Shown: piece by piece, positions 41,390 through 50,694 of the stretch
Layout of the letters: every line of letters begins with the position of its first letter
How positions within the stretch are numbered: the first letter of the stretch is position 1
Assembly: GCA_017398555.1 (NCBI GenBank)
Contig: JAFQFV010000031.1
Span: forward strand, 1 to 64,000
Reading direction: 5' to 3'
DNA length: 64,000 nt
Origin: Alistipes sp.
Lineage (GTDB): Bacteria; Bacteroidota; Bacteroidia; Bacteroidales; Rikenellaceae
Position numbers and translations under genes: made by a program
Notes under the pieces: generated by a model
What the model was told of the DNA's origin: nothing
Database searches by the model: none
The model's input: only the letters and a program-made list of their open reading frames with translations

Positions 41390-42907
41390 CTACTCCTTTG
41401 TTGGGGTAAAGACGTCAATGGCTATTTCGCCGAAGTTGCCATCAGTATCGAAGCCTACGGCTACGGCAGTCACGACTTGATTCCAAGCACATTTGTCGAA
41501 TATGCAAGGGTTGAGGTTTTTGAAGTAGCTGTCGCGAATGATATTATTGAGCAGGCTTTGACGTGATGCGCCGCTCAAATCGCCCTGGAAGATGACATTA
41601 TAGAAACCTGCGCACTTGTTATCAGGTGTGACGGTAGAGATAAGCACAGCCTTGCCGTCGCTACCTGTCTCCCAGCTACCCTTAACGGTGACTTTGCACT
41701 CGGCAACAATGTCAGACTTGGTGGTAAAGCTCTCGCCCATAACAAACTCAGCGGCAGCATTGCCCTCATTATCGATAACTACTGCCCACGGGATATACTC
41801 AGTACCCTGCGCAAGGCCGTAGGTTGTACCCTCAATGTTTACATCGCTATATGAGGTAATCATCTCCAGCGCGTCGTGCAGATTGCCAAAATCGGCAGCA
41901 AAAGGCTTCATAGTATCGGCAAGAACACTCTTCATCGCCTCCGTAGCTCCAACCCGGCTGACAAGGTCATTATAGTAGTTCTTCTCAACAACATTCCAGA
42001 AGAAAGGAATATGCTTTGCCGATGGGGTAACGGTCATATCTGCGCGGTCGTACTGAATATTGCTCACGGCAAATGTAAAGGTACACTCAGCAGGATTGCT
42101 GCCGATTTTTGTGGTAAATGCTACCTTCTCCAGAGTGGTAGTTGCAAGACCCCCCTCGTAACCAAAGGCCACCAAATAGTAATCTCGGCCCGGAACACAG
42201 CTATCCAAACGACCCTGTTGAACACCTGAAACAACATAATCCTCAATATCGCTGCGAGTATTCAAGCAGTGCTCGATAAACTTATCGCCCAACTGATCGA
42301 CAATTGGCTTATTCCACGGAATAAGGACATATTTGTCGGTTTTGTTAGTCGGGGTGACGGTGTAACTTGCACCGTTGTATGTGATGCCGCTAACCTGCAT
42401 ATTAAATGTGTTGTCAGACTGCTTTGCTGCCTCGGTTTTGAATGGGACAGCGACAATTTTAGTGGTAATCATACCACTCTCGTCAATACCCATAGCAACG
42501 GCATAGTACTCGCTATCGGCCTTGAGAGTCGTAAAACCGTAAGAGTCATCACCAACAGAGAGAATACGGCTCAGAACATCCTCCTTAGTCATAGAGTTAG
42601 CCTTCATCAGACTATTGATGGTGTTGTCGATAAAGCGCTGAAAACCAAACTGCTCGTTATACTCATTGTAGTAATTGGCTTGCAGAATATCAAAGTAGTA
42701 CTTCGCCTTTTTCTCAGTTGGAAATACCGATACACGTGCTGCAGTGGCTGTGATATCGAGCACCTCGACCCTAAATGGAGACTTCTCTGCAGGTATCTCC
42801 GGATCGGGGTTGTTCTCATTGCCACTACCAATATTCTCGCCACCACCACAAGCCACAAGGAACATAAAGGCTGCGAAAACTGTGGTAAATCTAAAAAGTT
42901 TTGTCAT
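41390..42907 (-). CDS. Large lipoprotein with repeated beta domains
   Basis: A protein of 505 residues with lipoprotein signal MTKLFRFTTVFAAFMFLVAC followed by GGGEN, a typical surface-export-like Gly/Glu tag. The rest consists of about four repeats of roughly 110 residues. Each starts with a pattern such as FRVEVLDITATAARVSVFPT, FNMQVSGITYNGASYTVTPT or FTFAVSNIQYDRADMTVTPS and ends with a YYAVAMGID/YYLVAFGYE-type strand. The strands resemble fibronectin-III-like folds. Probably a surface protein. Function unknown. Confidence 0.8.
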   Translation of the reverse strand: MTKLFRFTTVFAAFMFLVACGGGENIGSGNENNPDPEIPAEKSPFRVEVLDITATAARVSVFPTEKKAKYYFDILQANYYNEYNEQFGFQRFIDNTINSLMKANSMTKEDVLSRILSVGDDSYGFTTLKADSEYYAVAMGIDESGMITTKIVAVPFKTEAAKQSDNTFNMQVSGITYNGASYTVTPTNKTDKYVLIPWNKPIVDQLGDKFIEHCLNTRSDIEDYVVSGVQQGRLDSCVPGRDYYLVAFGYEGGLATTTLEKVAFTTKIGSNPAECTFTFAVSNIQYDRADMTVTPSAKHIPFFWNVVEKNYYNDLVSRVGATEAMKSVLADTMKPFAADFGNLHDALEMITSYSDVNIEGTTYGLAQGTEYIPWAVVIDNEGNAAAEFVMGESFTTKSDIVAECKVTVKGSWETGSDGKAVLISTVTPDNKCAGFYNVIFQGDLSGASRQSLLNNIIRDSYFKNLNPCIFDKCAWNQVVTAVAVGFDTDGNFGEIAIDVFTPTKE

Positions 42908-42926
42908 AGTATTAAGTTTTATTCAA

Positions 42927-42951
42927 AAAAGGAGCCTTTGCGGCCCCTTTT
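42927..42951 (-). terminator. Terminator of the steroid-reductase operon
   Basis: On the minus strand AAAAGGGGCC and GGCTCCTTTT pair around GCAAA and are followed by a T-run. It lies 13 nt past the SDR stop. Confidence 0.7.
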
Positions 42952-42963
42952 GCATTAAAAAAT

Positions 42964-43773
42964 CTACTTCTGCCACTTATATGTGAAGTTGCGAATCCAT
43001 TTAAGGATAAACATCGGCAGATACTGCAACAGAGGAATAAGCAGACGCATCCACCAATCAGGCACTACGCAACGACGACGCTTGAACATGCTATTCAGAC
43101 CACGACGAGCGCAGAATTTCGGTGTAGAGAGTGCGTGTATTTTCAGACCAATCTTCTGCCACTTCTTGCTCAGACCATAAAGATCTGTAGCAATGCCGGC
43201 AGGGCAGACAGCAGTGACATAGACGCCCTTATCTCGCACCTCCTTTGCAAAGGCTATAGAGAATGACTTCAAATAGGCTTTGCTTGCGCTGTAGAGTGAT
43301 AGACCGGGCCATGGCATCCAGATTGAGTATGAGGACATATTGAGGATATATCCGCCGCCACGACTTGCCATATCTGCTGCAAAATATTTGCAGAGTAAAG
43401 TATTGGTAATGTCGTGCAGAGTGATAGTCTCTACAAAACGCTCATCGGGGGTGTTGAGAACATCACAGAATGAGAACATACCCGCGTTGTTAATCAATAC
43501 ATCAATAACGTAGCCCTCGCTCTTTGTCCAATCAAACAACTCCTTTGCAGCGGAGACTGTTGCAAGGTCTTTGGCTAATGCACGAACTTTAACACCATTT
43601 TTAGCCTCTAACTGCTCCGCCAACTCCTCTAAAAGCTTATTGTCGCGGCTGATGATGATAAGGTTGTACCCTAACATAGCAAGTCGCTCAGCGTAGCAGC
43701 GACCAATGCCTGTTGAAGCACCGGTAACGATGGCTGTCTTAGTGCCTTTGGCTATCTGTCCACACTTTTTCAT
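42964..43773 (-). CDS. Short-chain dehydrogenase/reductase (candidate 3-hydroxysteroid dehydrogenase)
   Basis: A protein of 269 residues. NAD(P)-binding TGASTGIG is at 17-24, the NNAG motif at 95-98, Ser about 147, and catalytic Tyr161-xxx-Lys165 in YSASKAY. The C-terminal tail is basic and hydrophobic (LLIPLLQYLPMFILKWI), suggesting membrane association as in 17-beta-HSD12-like enzymes. It lies 1 nt after the OYE-type gene and shares a transcript with the SRD5A homologue. In gut Bacteroidales with this gene trio the SDR reduces the 3-oxo group of the saturated steroid or bile acid. The exact stereochemistry cannot be read from sequence. Confidence 0.88.
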   Translation of the reverse strand: MKKCGQIAKGTKTAIVTGASTGIGRCYAERLAMLGYNLIIISRDNKLLEELAEQLEAKNGVKVRALAKDLATVSAAKELFDWTKSEGYVIDVLINNAGMFSFCDVLNTPDERFVETITLHDITNTLLCKYFAADMASRGGGYILNMSSYSIWMPWPGLSLYSASKAYLKSFSIAFAKEVRDKGVYVTAVCPAGIATDLYGLSKKWQKIGLKIHALSTPKFCARRGLNSMFKRRRCVVPDWWMRLLIPLLQYLPMFILKWIRNFTYKWQK

Positions 43774-43774
43774 A

Positions 43775-45013
43775 CTACTTTATCTTGCTCAGCTCTTTCC
43801 ATATCTTGTCAGGGATATGCTCAGTGCAGTTGTGACAACAAATCATCTTGTCTGAGTACATACGGGCGATGCAGTAGTCGCGGTGGTCGCAACCTGCACG
43901 GGTTGTAAAGTCACCCTCCTTGAGTTTATTTACAAAGGCTGGGTCATTTACAAGAGCACGGGCCATCTGTACCATCTCAAATCCCTCATCAAGTACCTTC
44001 TCGATACCCTCGCGAGATACCAGACCGCCTACATATACCAGCGGACCCTTAAGCTCGGCGCGGAACTTCTTTGCATTCTCAAGGAAGAAGCACTCCTCAA
44101 ACTCATAGTCTGTAATGAGCCACTTGCCGAACAGATCTACTACAATCTTCTGCAACCACTCGTTCCAACCCATATAGTAGCTCATGGTCTTTGTAGGGAT
44201 GCGACCGCGCATAACTGCCATAGGGGCACGAGAAACGAAACCGGAAGAGAGTACAATGCCGTTTACACCAAACTTCTCAATCTCCTTGGCAATCTCAAGG
44301 CTCTCAGGAATCTGAATACCGCTCTTGAAACCATCCTCCATATTGTGCTTGACAAGAACAGCCATATTACACTTTGCAGCAGCCTCCATAACTTCGGTAA
44401 GGCACATCTTCATAAAGCGCATACGGTTCTCAAGCGAGCCGCCAAACTCGTCACGGCGACGGTTTGTCCATGGCGAAAGGAACTGCGAGATAAGGTAGCC
44501 GTGACCTGCGTGCACCTCTACACTATCAAAACCGGCCTCGTGAGCAGTATATACCGCCTTGCCGAAGTCCTTAGCTGTCTGAGCAATCTCTGCGTGGCTC
44601 ATTCGGCGGTGGAATGTTGGCGAGTAGAGGTTAAAACCATTTGATGCAGATACAGGGAACGAGCCCGCGGTTGACCAATGGGTCATATTTCCGCAGTGAC
44701 CAATCTGAATACCTACGGCTGCACCCTCTGCGTGAACGGCATCGGTAATATCCTTGAGTTGCGGTACAATCTCATCACGCAGCCAAAGCTGGGAGTTGAA
44801 TGATACACCACTACGGTTTATCGAAGCGTAAGCAAGGGTAGTCATACCCACACCGCCACGAGCAACGCTGACGTGGTACTCTTTCAAATCCTGCGTTGGG
44901 GCAAAATCCTTACCCATACTCTCGAACGCTGCCGAGCGAATTACTCGGTTGCGGAGAGTTACGGGACCCATTTTATACGGGGTAAAAAGCTTTGAATCGT
45001 CAAGATTCTTCAT
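43775..45013 (-). CDS. Old-Yellow-Enzyme-type NADH:flavin oxidoreductase (candidate 5-beta-reductase)
   Basis: A protein of 412 residues. An FMN-binding TIM barrel runs from PYKMGPVTLRNRVIRSAAFE to YVGGLVSREGIEKVLDEGFE. The active-site loop is VEVHAGHGYLISQFLSPWTN, followed by RRDEFGGSLENR. A C-terminal Cys cluster (C375, C381, C392, C393, C396) suggests an iron-sulphur site. The large FAD/NAD domain of BaiCD-type enzymes is absent, so it must receive electrons elsewhere or bind NADH at the barrel. Between SRD5A and SDR genes, such an enzyme is expected to reduce the delta4 bond of 3-oxo steroids to the 5-beta form. Confidence 0.88.
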   Translation of the reverse strand: MKNLDDSKLFTPYKMGPVTLRNRVIRSAAFESMGKDFAPTQDLKEYHVSVARGGVGMTTLAYASINRSGVSFNSQLWLRDEIVPQLKDITDAVHAEGAAVGIQIGHCGNMTHWSTAGSFPVSASNGFNLYSPTFHRRMSHAEIAQTAKDFGKAVYTAHEAGFDSVEVHAGHGYLISQFLSPWTNRRRDEFGGSLENRMRFMKMCLTEVMEAAAKCNMAVLVKHNMEDGFKSGIQIPESLEIAKEIEKFGVNGIVLSSGFVSRAPMAVMRGRIPTKTMSYYMGWNEWLQKIVVDLFGKWLITDYEFEECFFLENAKKFRAELKGPLVYVGGLVSREGIEKVLDEGFEMVQMARALVNDPAFVNKLKEGDFTTRAGCDHRDYCIARMYSDKMICCHNCTEHIPDKIWKELSKIK

Positions 45014-45026
45014 ATCTCTGTTTGTT

Positions 45027-45797
45027 TTAGTATATAAACGGAATTATTCTCTTTCGGTTGAGCGATGTAAACTCCTCGCCAAACTCACTCTCATAACGCT
45101 TATAGAGTGCAGCAGCGCGAGGTCCGAGGTTTGCAAAGGTCCAAAGTGCAAAGACAACTCCTGCCCAAGACCAGCTTGCAACAGCAAAGCCAACCCACTC
45201 GGTGAACTCTCCGAAGTAGTTTGCCGATGATACATAACGGAACATACCACCCTTTGGAATGTAGTGCTTTGTATCTCCCGGCTTACGAAGATGGCGGATG
45301 ATATAATCGGAGTGAATATTGATTATAAAACCTGCGAGCCATATTGCAGCGCCGATATAGATGTAAGGCTTGCACATCCAACCGTCATAATATCCCTGCT
45401 TTGGTGCTAAATAGAATATCCAACCGCCCTGCATCAATGCGTTAAGAGAGTTGAAGACCATACCCATAAGCATTATACCAAATGGCATCTTTGAGTTGCC
45501 ACGGATAAGGAGCGGGAAGATAAACGAGCGCTGGAAATAGTGGGTCTGGAAGATGAGGAACAGCACAAGCGGAGCCACCTCAAAACGAACGTCAGACAAC
45601 CACCAAAGTATTGTCATTATAATAAATACCGGACACTCCATAAGTACCCACGCAACGCGGTTTGGTATTGGGAAACCGAACTTCGGATTGAAGAGGTAAC
45701 CATATCCGGCATCGACAAAGTATAGCGCAATAAATACCACTACGGCAATAGCTGCCATAACGATAAGGAATGTGTTGTATGCTGCAAGTGTAAACAT
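45027..45797 (-). CDS. 3-oxo-5-alpha-steroid 4-dehydrogenase (SRD5A-family reductase)
   Basis: A membrane protein of 256 residues with about seven helices, almost the length of human SRD5A2 (254). Conserved blocks are strikingly close to the eukaryotic enzymes: WVLMECP (Glu54, equivalent to substrate-binding Glu57), THYFQRSFIFPLLIRG (Tyr87, equivalent to Tyr91), NIHSDYIIRHLRKPGD, IPKGGMFRYVSSANYFGE and FTEWVGFAVASWS, which bind NADPH. It should reduce the C4-C5 double bond of 3-oxo-delta4 steroids or bile acids to 5-alpha products. First gene of the trio, with a nearly leaderless start 5 nt after the -7 element. Confidence 0.92.
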   Translation of the reverse strand: MFTLAAYNTFLIVMAAIAVVVFIALYFVDAGYGYLFNPKFGFPIPNRVAWVLMECPVFIIMTILWWLSDVRFEVAPLVLFLIFQTHYFQRSFIFPLLIRGNSKMPFGIMLMGMVFNSLNALMQGGWIFYLAPKQGYYDGWMCKPYIYIGAAIWLAGFIINIHSDYIIRHLRKPGDTKHYIPKGGMFRYVSSANYFGEFTEWVGFAVASWSWAGVVFALWTFANLGPRAAALYKRYESEFGEEFTSLNRKRIIPFIY

Positions 45798-45802
45798 AAC
45801 TG

Positions 45803-45810
45803 CAAAGATA
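45803..45810 (-). promoter_or_regulatory. -7 promoter element of the steroid-reductase operon (TATCTTTG)
   Basis: Consensus on the minus strand, only 5 nt upstream of the SRD5A ATG. It drives three genes. Confidence 0.65.
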
Positions 45811-45848
45811 GACTCTTTCTCGGGGTTAATAGTAACTTAAAATACGTT

Positions 45849-46949
45849 TTATACATTGAAAAGGAAGTGCATAATGTCGCCATCCTGCACAACATACTCC
45901 TTACCCTCAATGCCAATCTTACCAACGTCACGGCAAGCCTTCTCAGAGCCGAGTGCAACATAGTCATCATACTTGATAACCTCTGCGCGGATAAAGCCCT
46001 TCTCGAAGTCTGTGTGGATAGTTCCTGCAGCCTGCGGAGCCTATGCACCGCGAACGTAAGTCCACGCGCGTGACTCGTCTGCACCTGTTGTGAAGAAGGT
46101 CTCAAGGTTGAGCAACTTGTAAGCAGCCTTGATAAGACGACTTACGCCTGACTCGGTAAGACCCATATCCTCAAGGAACATCTGACGCTCCTCGTAGCTC
46201 TCAAGCTCGGCAATATCTGCCTCGGTAGCCGCTGCAACGATAAGCATTTCGGCATTCTCATCCTTAATAGCCTCTGCTACAGCCTCGGTGTACTTATTGC
46301 CGCTCACAGCACTCTTTTCATCTACATTACACAGGTAGAGAACGGGTTTATCGGTGAGCAGATTGAGATCCTGAACTACCTTACGCTCCTCCTTGTCAAG
46401 CTCAACGGTGCGAGCAGACAGACCCTGCTCCAGAGCCTCCTTGTAACGGATAAGAATGTCATACTGACGCTTTGCAATCTTATCGCCACCTGTCTGAGCC
46501 TGCTTGGCAACCTTGGCGATGCGGTTCTCGACGGTCTCAAGGTCCTTGAGCTGAAGCTCGGTGTCGATAACGCCCTTATCACGAACCGGATCCACGCTGC
46601 CATCAACGTGGGTGATGTTACCATCCTCAAAGCAGCGCAGTACGTGGATAATAGCATTGGTGTTGCGGATATTTGCAAGGAACTTATTACCAAGACCCTC
46701 ACCCTTAGATGCACCCTTAACAAGACCGGCGATATCGACAATCTCGATAGTGGTAGGGATAACTCGCTTTGGATTATCTATCTCTGCGAGCTTGATAAGA
46801 CGCTCGTCAGGTACGGTAATAACGCCTACATTAGGCTCGATAGTACAGAAAGGGAAGTTTGCCGACTGCGCCTTTGCATTCGACAGACAGTTGAAAAGTG
46901 TTGATTTGCCGACATTTGGAAGTCCGACAATGCCACATTGTAATGCCAT
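45849..46949 (-). pseudogene. ychF: GTPase/ATPase YchF interrupted by an in-frame TAG
   Basis: The frame from 46949 encodes YchF/Ola1: G1 [37 protein letters not shown], and NVDEKS in place of the usual NKxD-type motif. At codon 303 (46041-46043) a TAG stops it in the segment TYVRGA-stop-APQAAG. Beyond the stop the same frame continues perfectly through the C-terminal TGS domain ([20 protein letters not shown], then [10 protein letters not shown]) to TAA at 45849. This gives 366 codons in total, the normal size. One base change in a Lys or Gln codon would explain it. The 302-residue product would lack the TGS domain. A sequencing error is possible. Confidence 0.88.
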
Positions 46950-46971
46950 ATTCTCTGTTTATTTTAATATC

Positions 46972-48324
46972 TTATTCAAAAATCTCTTCTCCAAAAAGTG
47001 TTGCAGATGAACAACCTGTAATCTTTACTGTTACATAGTCGCCTGCGCTGTGGTTACCTCTGTCAAAGACCACCATCTTATTCTGCGATGTGCGGCCGCA
47101 CAACTGCTCCTCACTACGCTTCGATGTACCCTCGACAAGTACTTGGCGAATCAGACCCACCTCAGCCTCGTTTGACTCTACAGAGAGCTGATTTTGCAGG
47201 GCGATAATCTCATTTAGACGACGGGTCTTCTCCTCGTCTGCAATATCATCGGCAAAGTGACGAGCCGAGAATGTTCCCGGGCGCTCAGAGTACTTGAACA
47301 TAAATGCCGAAGCGTATCCCACCTCGCGCATAAGCGAGAGCGTTGCCTGATGATCCTCAAGTGTCTCGCCACAGAAGCCTGCAATGAGGTCTGTAGTGAT
47401 TGCGCAGTCGGGCATATAGCGACGAATAGCTGCAATACGCTCAAGATACCACTCACGGGTATATTTTCTGTTCATCTTCTTGAGCATCTCATTGCTGCCG
47501 CTCTGTGCAGGCAGATGAATTGCCTTACAGATGTTGTCGTAACTTGCCATCACCTCCAAAAGGCGGTCTGAAATATCTTTTGGATGTGAGGTTGCAAATC
47601 GTACGCGCAGCAGTGGCGATATCTGGGCAACCATAGCCATCAGCTCAGGGAAACCAACTTCGCCATAGCTGTATGAGTTCACATTCTGTCCAAGCAGAGT
47701 AACCTCGCGGTAGCCATTCTCAAACAGCGTGCGAGCCTCGGCAACAATGGTCTGAGGGTCGCGGCTACGCTCGATACCGCGTGTGTAAGGCACTACGCAG
47801 TAAGCGCAGTAGTTGTTACAACCACGCATAATGGCGATAAAGGCACTAACGCCATTGCGATCAAGACGCACAGGGGCAATCTCTGCATAGGTCTCCTCCT
47901 TGGAGAGCTCTACATTGATGCCCTTGCTGCCATCCTCAGCAGTGCGTGCCAACTCCGGAAGTGAACGGTAAGAGTCGGGACCTGCAACAATATCTACGCC
48001 CGTGCCCTTCTCGATAAGCTGCTCCTTAAGACGCTCTGCCATGCAACCGATAACACCGACAATGAGTGACGGCTTACGCTTCTTAAGCTGGCGCATTGCA
48101 GATAGGCGACCCCAGATACGCTGCTCGGCGTTATCGCGAATAGAGCAGGTGTTGATAAGTATAATATCTGCCTCATTGACATCCTCGGTATAGCGATAGC
48201 CGTTATCCTGCATAATGGATACGACAATCTCGCTATCACCGGCATTCATTTGGCAGCCGTATGTCTCTATAAAGAGTCTCTTGCCCTCTCCTGTAAGAGG
48301 GCGCAATGAATTTATCTCAATCAT
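46972..48324 (-). CDS. miaB: tRNA-2-methylthio-N6-dimethylallyladenosine synthase
   Basis: A protein of 450 residues. It is a radical-SAM methylthiotransferase acting on A37 of tRNAs. The N-terminal UPF0004 domain ([37 protein letters not shown]) supplies three Cys for one Fe-S cluster. The radical-SAM motif [15 protein letters not shown] supplies the other. A C-terminal TRAM domain is present ([18 protein letters not shown]). Lies in the yitT-miaB-ychF transcription unit. Confidence 0.96.
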   Translation of the reverse strand: MIEINSLRPLTGEGKRLFIETYGCQMNAGDSEIVVSIMQDNGYRYTEDVNEADIILINTCSIRDNAEQRIWGRLSAMRQLKKRKPSLIVGVIGCMAERLKEQLIEKGTGVDIVAGPDSYRSLPELARTAEDGSKGINVELSKEETYAEIAPVRLDRNGVSAFIAIMRGCNNYCAYCVVPYTRGIERSRDPQTIVAEARTLFENGYREVTLLGQNVNSYSYGEVGFPELMAMVAQISPLLRVRFATSHPKDISDRLLEVMASYDNICKAIHLPAQSGSNEMLKKMNRKYTREWYLERIAAIRRYMPDCAITTDLIAGFCGETLEDHQATLSLMREVGYASAFMFKYSERPGTFSARHFADDIADEEKTRRLNEIIALQNQLSVESNEAEVGLIRQVLVEGTSKRSEEQLCGRTSQNKMVVFDRGNHSAGDYVTVKITGCSSATLFGEEIFE

Positions 48325-48326
48325 TA

Positions 48327-49319
48327 TTAGATATTCTGAATTTCATCCTTTGAAGGGAGTGGTTTGAAGCCCTCACCAAAGGTGTCGTATGCATCTGTAA
48401 CTACAATAAATGCAGTTGGGTCAAGCTCGTGAATAGTGCTCTGAACAAGTGGTACATCTTTATTTGGCACAACAAGGAAGATCATCTCCTTCTCATCATT
48501 CGAGTACATACCGCGAGACTGAATATATGTTGCCGAGCGGTCGAGATCCTTGAGGATAAAGTCCTTAAGCACCTCGTTATGCTTGTTGAGGATGATAAAA
48601 ATCAGTTTGTTGTATGAAGCACCGTTGATTGTATAAGCCAAAACACGTGAAGTGACATAGATGGTAATCAGCGAGTAGAGCGAGAGCAACCAGCCCTGTG
48701 GATCAGGCTCTCCTGTACCGATACCAAAACCGATAACGAGCAGACCCGAAAGCACTACTACCGAGTCGGCAATAAGTACAGCATTGGAGAAACCAATGTG
48801 GAAATATTTCTGAATCATCATTGCAACGATATCAGTACCACCTGTGGTTGCCTGCTGACGTACTACAAGACCAACACCGACGCCGAGGAATACGGAGCCG
48901 ATAAATGAGGCGAGCATAAGGTGGTCAGACAGGTCGAGGATACCGCCAAGCATCTGTGATGGGTCGAGGTTGCGCATAGCCTCCTCGGTAGGGAAACTGA
49001 GCTTGGTGATGAGGTTCATACATCCAGGCGTATAGAGCGCAGCTACGATGGTTCGACTACCAAACTTGCTACCAAATATCAAGAACGCCATGATGAGCAG
49101 CGGAATATCGAACATATAACCGAACGTACCTACCTGCACACCCGGGAAGATGTTGTGTAACACGATACTTGCACCATATACACCACCCGGAACAATGTTG
49201 TACGGGCTAATGAAATATACATAGCCGGCTGCAAGTAAAGTGCAGCCCAAAAGAATAAAAAACCACGAGCTCCACCACTTGAGGGAGAACATCGGCTGAG
49301 TCAAAGACTTGATATCCAT
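48327..49319 (-). CDS. YitT-family membrane protein (DUF2179)
   Basis: A protein of 330 residues. About five to six membrane segments (YVFISPYNIVPGGVYGASIV; VRQQATTGGTDIVAMMIQ) precede a C-terminal DUF2179 domain (DRSATYIQSRGMYSNDEKEMI and DPTAFIVVTDAYDTFGEGF). YitT proteins are widespread and of unclear transport function. First gene of the unit, 20 nt downstream of a TATCTTTG element. Confidence 0.9.
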   Translation of the reverse strand: MDIKSLTQPMFSLKWWSSWFFILLGCTLLAAGYVYFISPYNIVPGGVYGASIVLHNIFPGVQVGTFGYMFDIPLLIMAFLIFGSKFGSRTIVAALYTPGCMNLITKLSFPTEEAMRNLDPSQMLGGILDLSDHLMLASFIGSVFLGVGVGLVVRQQATTGGTDIVAMMIQKYFHIGFSNAVLIADSVVVLSGLLVIGFGIGTGEPDPQGWLLSLYSLITIYVTSRVLAYTINGASYNKLIFIILNKHNEVLKDFILKDLDRSATYIQSRGMYSNDEKEMIFLVVPNKDVPLVQSTIHELDPTAFIVVTDAYDTFGEGFKPLPSKDEIQNI

Positions 49320-49339
49320 ATTTATATATATTTAGCGCC

Positions 49340-49347
49340 CAAAGATA
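49340..49347 (-). promoter_or_regulatory. -7 promoter element of yitT-miaB-ychF (TATCTTTG)
   Basis: Consensus TAnnTTTG on the minus strand, 20 nt before the ATG. Confidence 0.65.
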
Positions 49348-49371
49348 CAAAATAAAGTGCAAAATAAAAAG

Positions 49372-49407
49372 AAGAGCGTTGAAAAATCCGCTATTTTCAA
49401 CACTCTT
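49372..49407 (-). terminator. Terminator of MFS transporter gene
   Basis: On the minus strand AAGAGTGTTGAAAAT pairs with ATTTTTCAACGCTCTT, with one mismatch, and is followed by CTTTTTATTTT. Confidence 0.8.
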
Positions 49408-49416
49408 ATTGTAAAT

Positions 49417-50619
49417 TTATTTCGAATAGTAGGAACTATCAAGCCCCAATGCAAAATCTTTTTTGCCCATAAAAGCTATCAAGGTCACTATAGCAGCCAA
49501 CACTCCGTTAAATAAAAATCCAAATTGTTCGGTCTGATTTGCAAATAATTTTCGGGCAGCGTTGATGATAAACGGACAGAGAATAATCGCCGTATAGTTG
49601 GCCGCCATGACAATCGAAAGGGCTTTGGTAGCCAACTGTGGCGGCGCAATAATTGCCGCTTTATCGTATATGAGAGGCTGCATTATTCCGTAGCCAAAAC
49701 CTACTAAAATCACGCCGAAAATCAGAAGGGTAGGGCTCTTACAGAGTGATAAAATAAGCAATCCGATAGCTATTATTAGTGCAGATAAAGCATTTGTGTA
49801 TGAGCGAGTTACAGAGATAATTCTGTTGAGGAATAGTCCGGGTAACATAATGGCGAGGAAGAAGAGTGAAATGCTTATTCCTGCAAGGTGCTGACTGATT
49901 TTATACTTTTCAAAAAGGAAGGCTATATCAAATGTTATCACCAAGCTGATATAGGTGATGATAAAGTAGAAGATGGTAAGTACTGTCAGGTGGCGGCGAT
50001 TGATAGTCGTCTGTTTGTATTGGTCACTATGCTCCGGCTCGGCAGCGGGGCTTTCACGGCGAAGAACAAGGCAGAGTAATAAGGATATACCAGGCAGCAG
50101 ATAGACCAAAAATGATAGGTGCCAATTTATATCGGCAACATAGCCTGTCAGAGCTGTTGCTGCGACAAGTGTAAGGTTGTTGATTGCCGAGCTATAACCG
50201 AGTTGCTGTACTCGAATATTTCCCGTAAAATAATCGACCACAAGACCCGTCGAGAGAGGAATAATCATACCTGCACCTATGCCGAGAATTGAGCTTGCGA
50301 TGATGAGCGCAGTCATGTTTTTGGCAAGCAGACACGCCACTCCGCAGAGGGTAAATATTATCAGACCCTCGAAGAGTATAGTCAGCTTATTTCGCCCTGT
50401 GGAGAGGTGTCCCGCAAGTAGTACAAAGGGGATAATCAACAGGCTTGGAAGCGATGTAAGCATCTGAATTTCAAGGTCTGACGCCTTGGGAAAGATGTTG
50501 TTCATATCGCCTAAAATTGGCGATACTGCCAGCCCCGGCAGAGAGGTTACTGCCGATACTGACCAGATGGCAATAAGTGTAATTAGGGATATTTGCCCTT
50601 TACCGGTATTGATTTTCAT
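49417..50619 (-). CDS. MFS transporter
   Basis: A protein of 400 residues with about 12 hydrophobic segments. The first loop carries a modified motif A (LAGHLSTGRNKLTILFEGL) and the segment SILGIGAGMIIPLSTGLVVDYF is typical of the drug:H+ antiporter branch. Substrate unknown. It stands alone between two terminators. No clear promoter element was found in the short upstream space. Confidence 0.85.
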   Translation of the reverse strand: MKINTGKGQISLITLIAIWSVSAVTSLPGLAVSPILGDMNNIFPKASDLEIQMLTSLPSLLIIPFVLLAGHLSTGRNKLTILFEGLIIFTLCGVACLLAKNMTALIIASSILGIGAGMIIPLSTGLVVDYFTGNIRVQQLGYSSAINNLTLVAATALTGYVADINWHLSFLVYLLPGISLLLCLVLRRESPAAEPEHSDQYKQTTINRRHLTVLTIFYFIITYISLVITFDIAFLFEKYKISQHLAGISISLFFLAIMLPGLFLNRIISVTRSYTNALSALIIAIGLLILSLCKSPTLLIFGVILVGFGYGIMQPLIYDKAAIIAPPQLATKALSIVMAANYTAIILCPFIINAARKLFANQTEQFGFLFNGVLAAIVTLIAFMGKKDFALGLDSSYYSK

Positions 50620-50648
50620 AGTGGTAGATTTTTAGCTAACCACTAACA

Positions 50649-50674
50649 AAAAGAGTGCCCCGAAGGACACTCTT
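50649..50674 (-). terminator. Terminator after TSCPD gene
   Basis: AAGAGTG-C-CC and GG-A-CACTCTT flank CGAA; on the minus strand TTTTTG follows the stem. Confidence 0.78.
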
Positions 50675-50694
50675 GATACCGAAAGGTAAAAGCC

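Noticed and set aside
45849..46949. General reassignment of TAG or TGA codons
   Set aside because: Many genes in the window end normally in TAG, TGA or TAA; only two in-frame cases exist, so local mutation or error is more likely.
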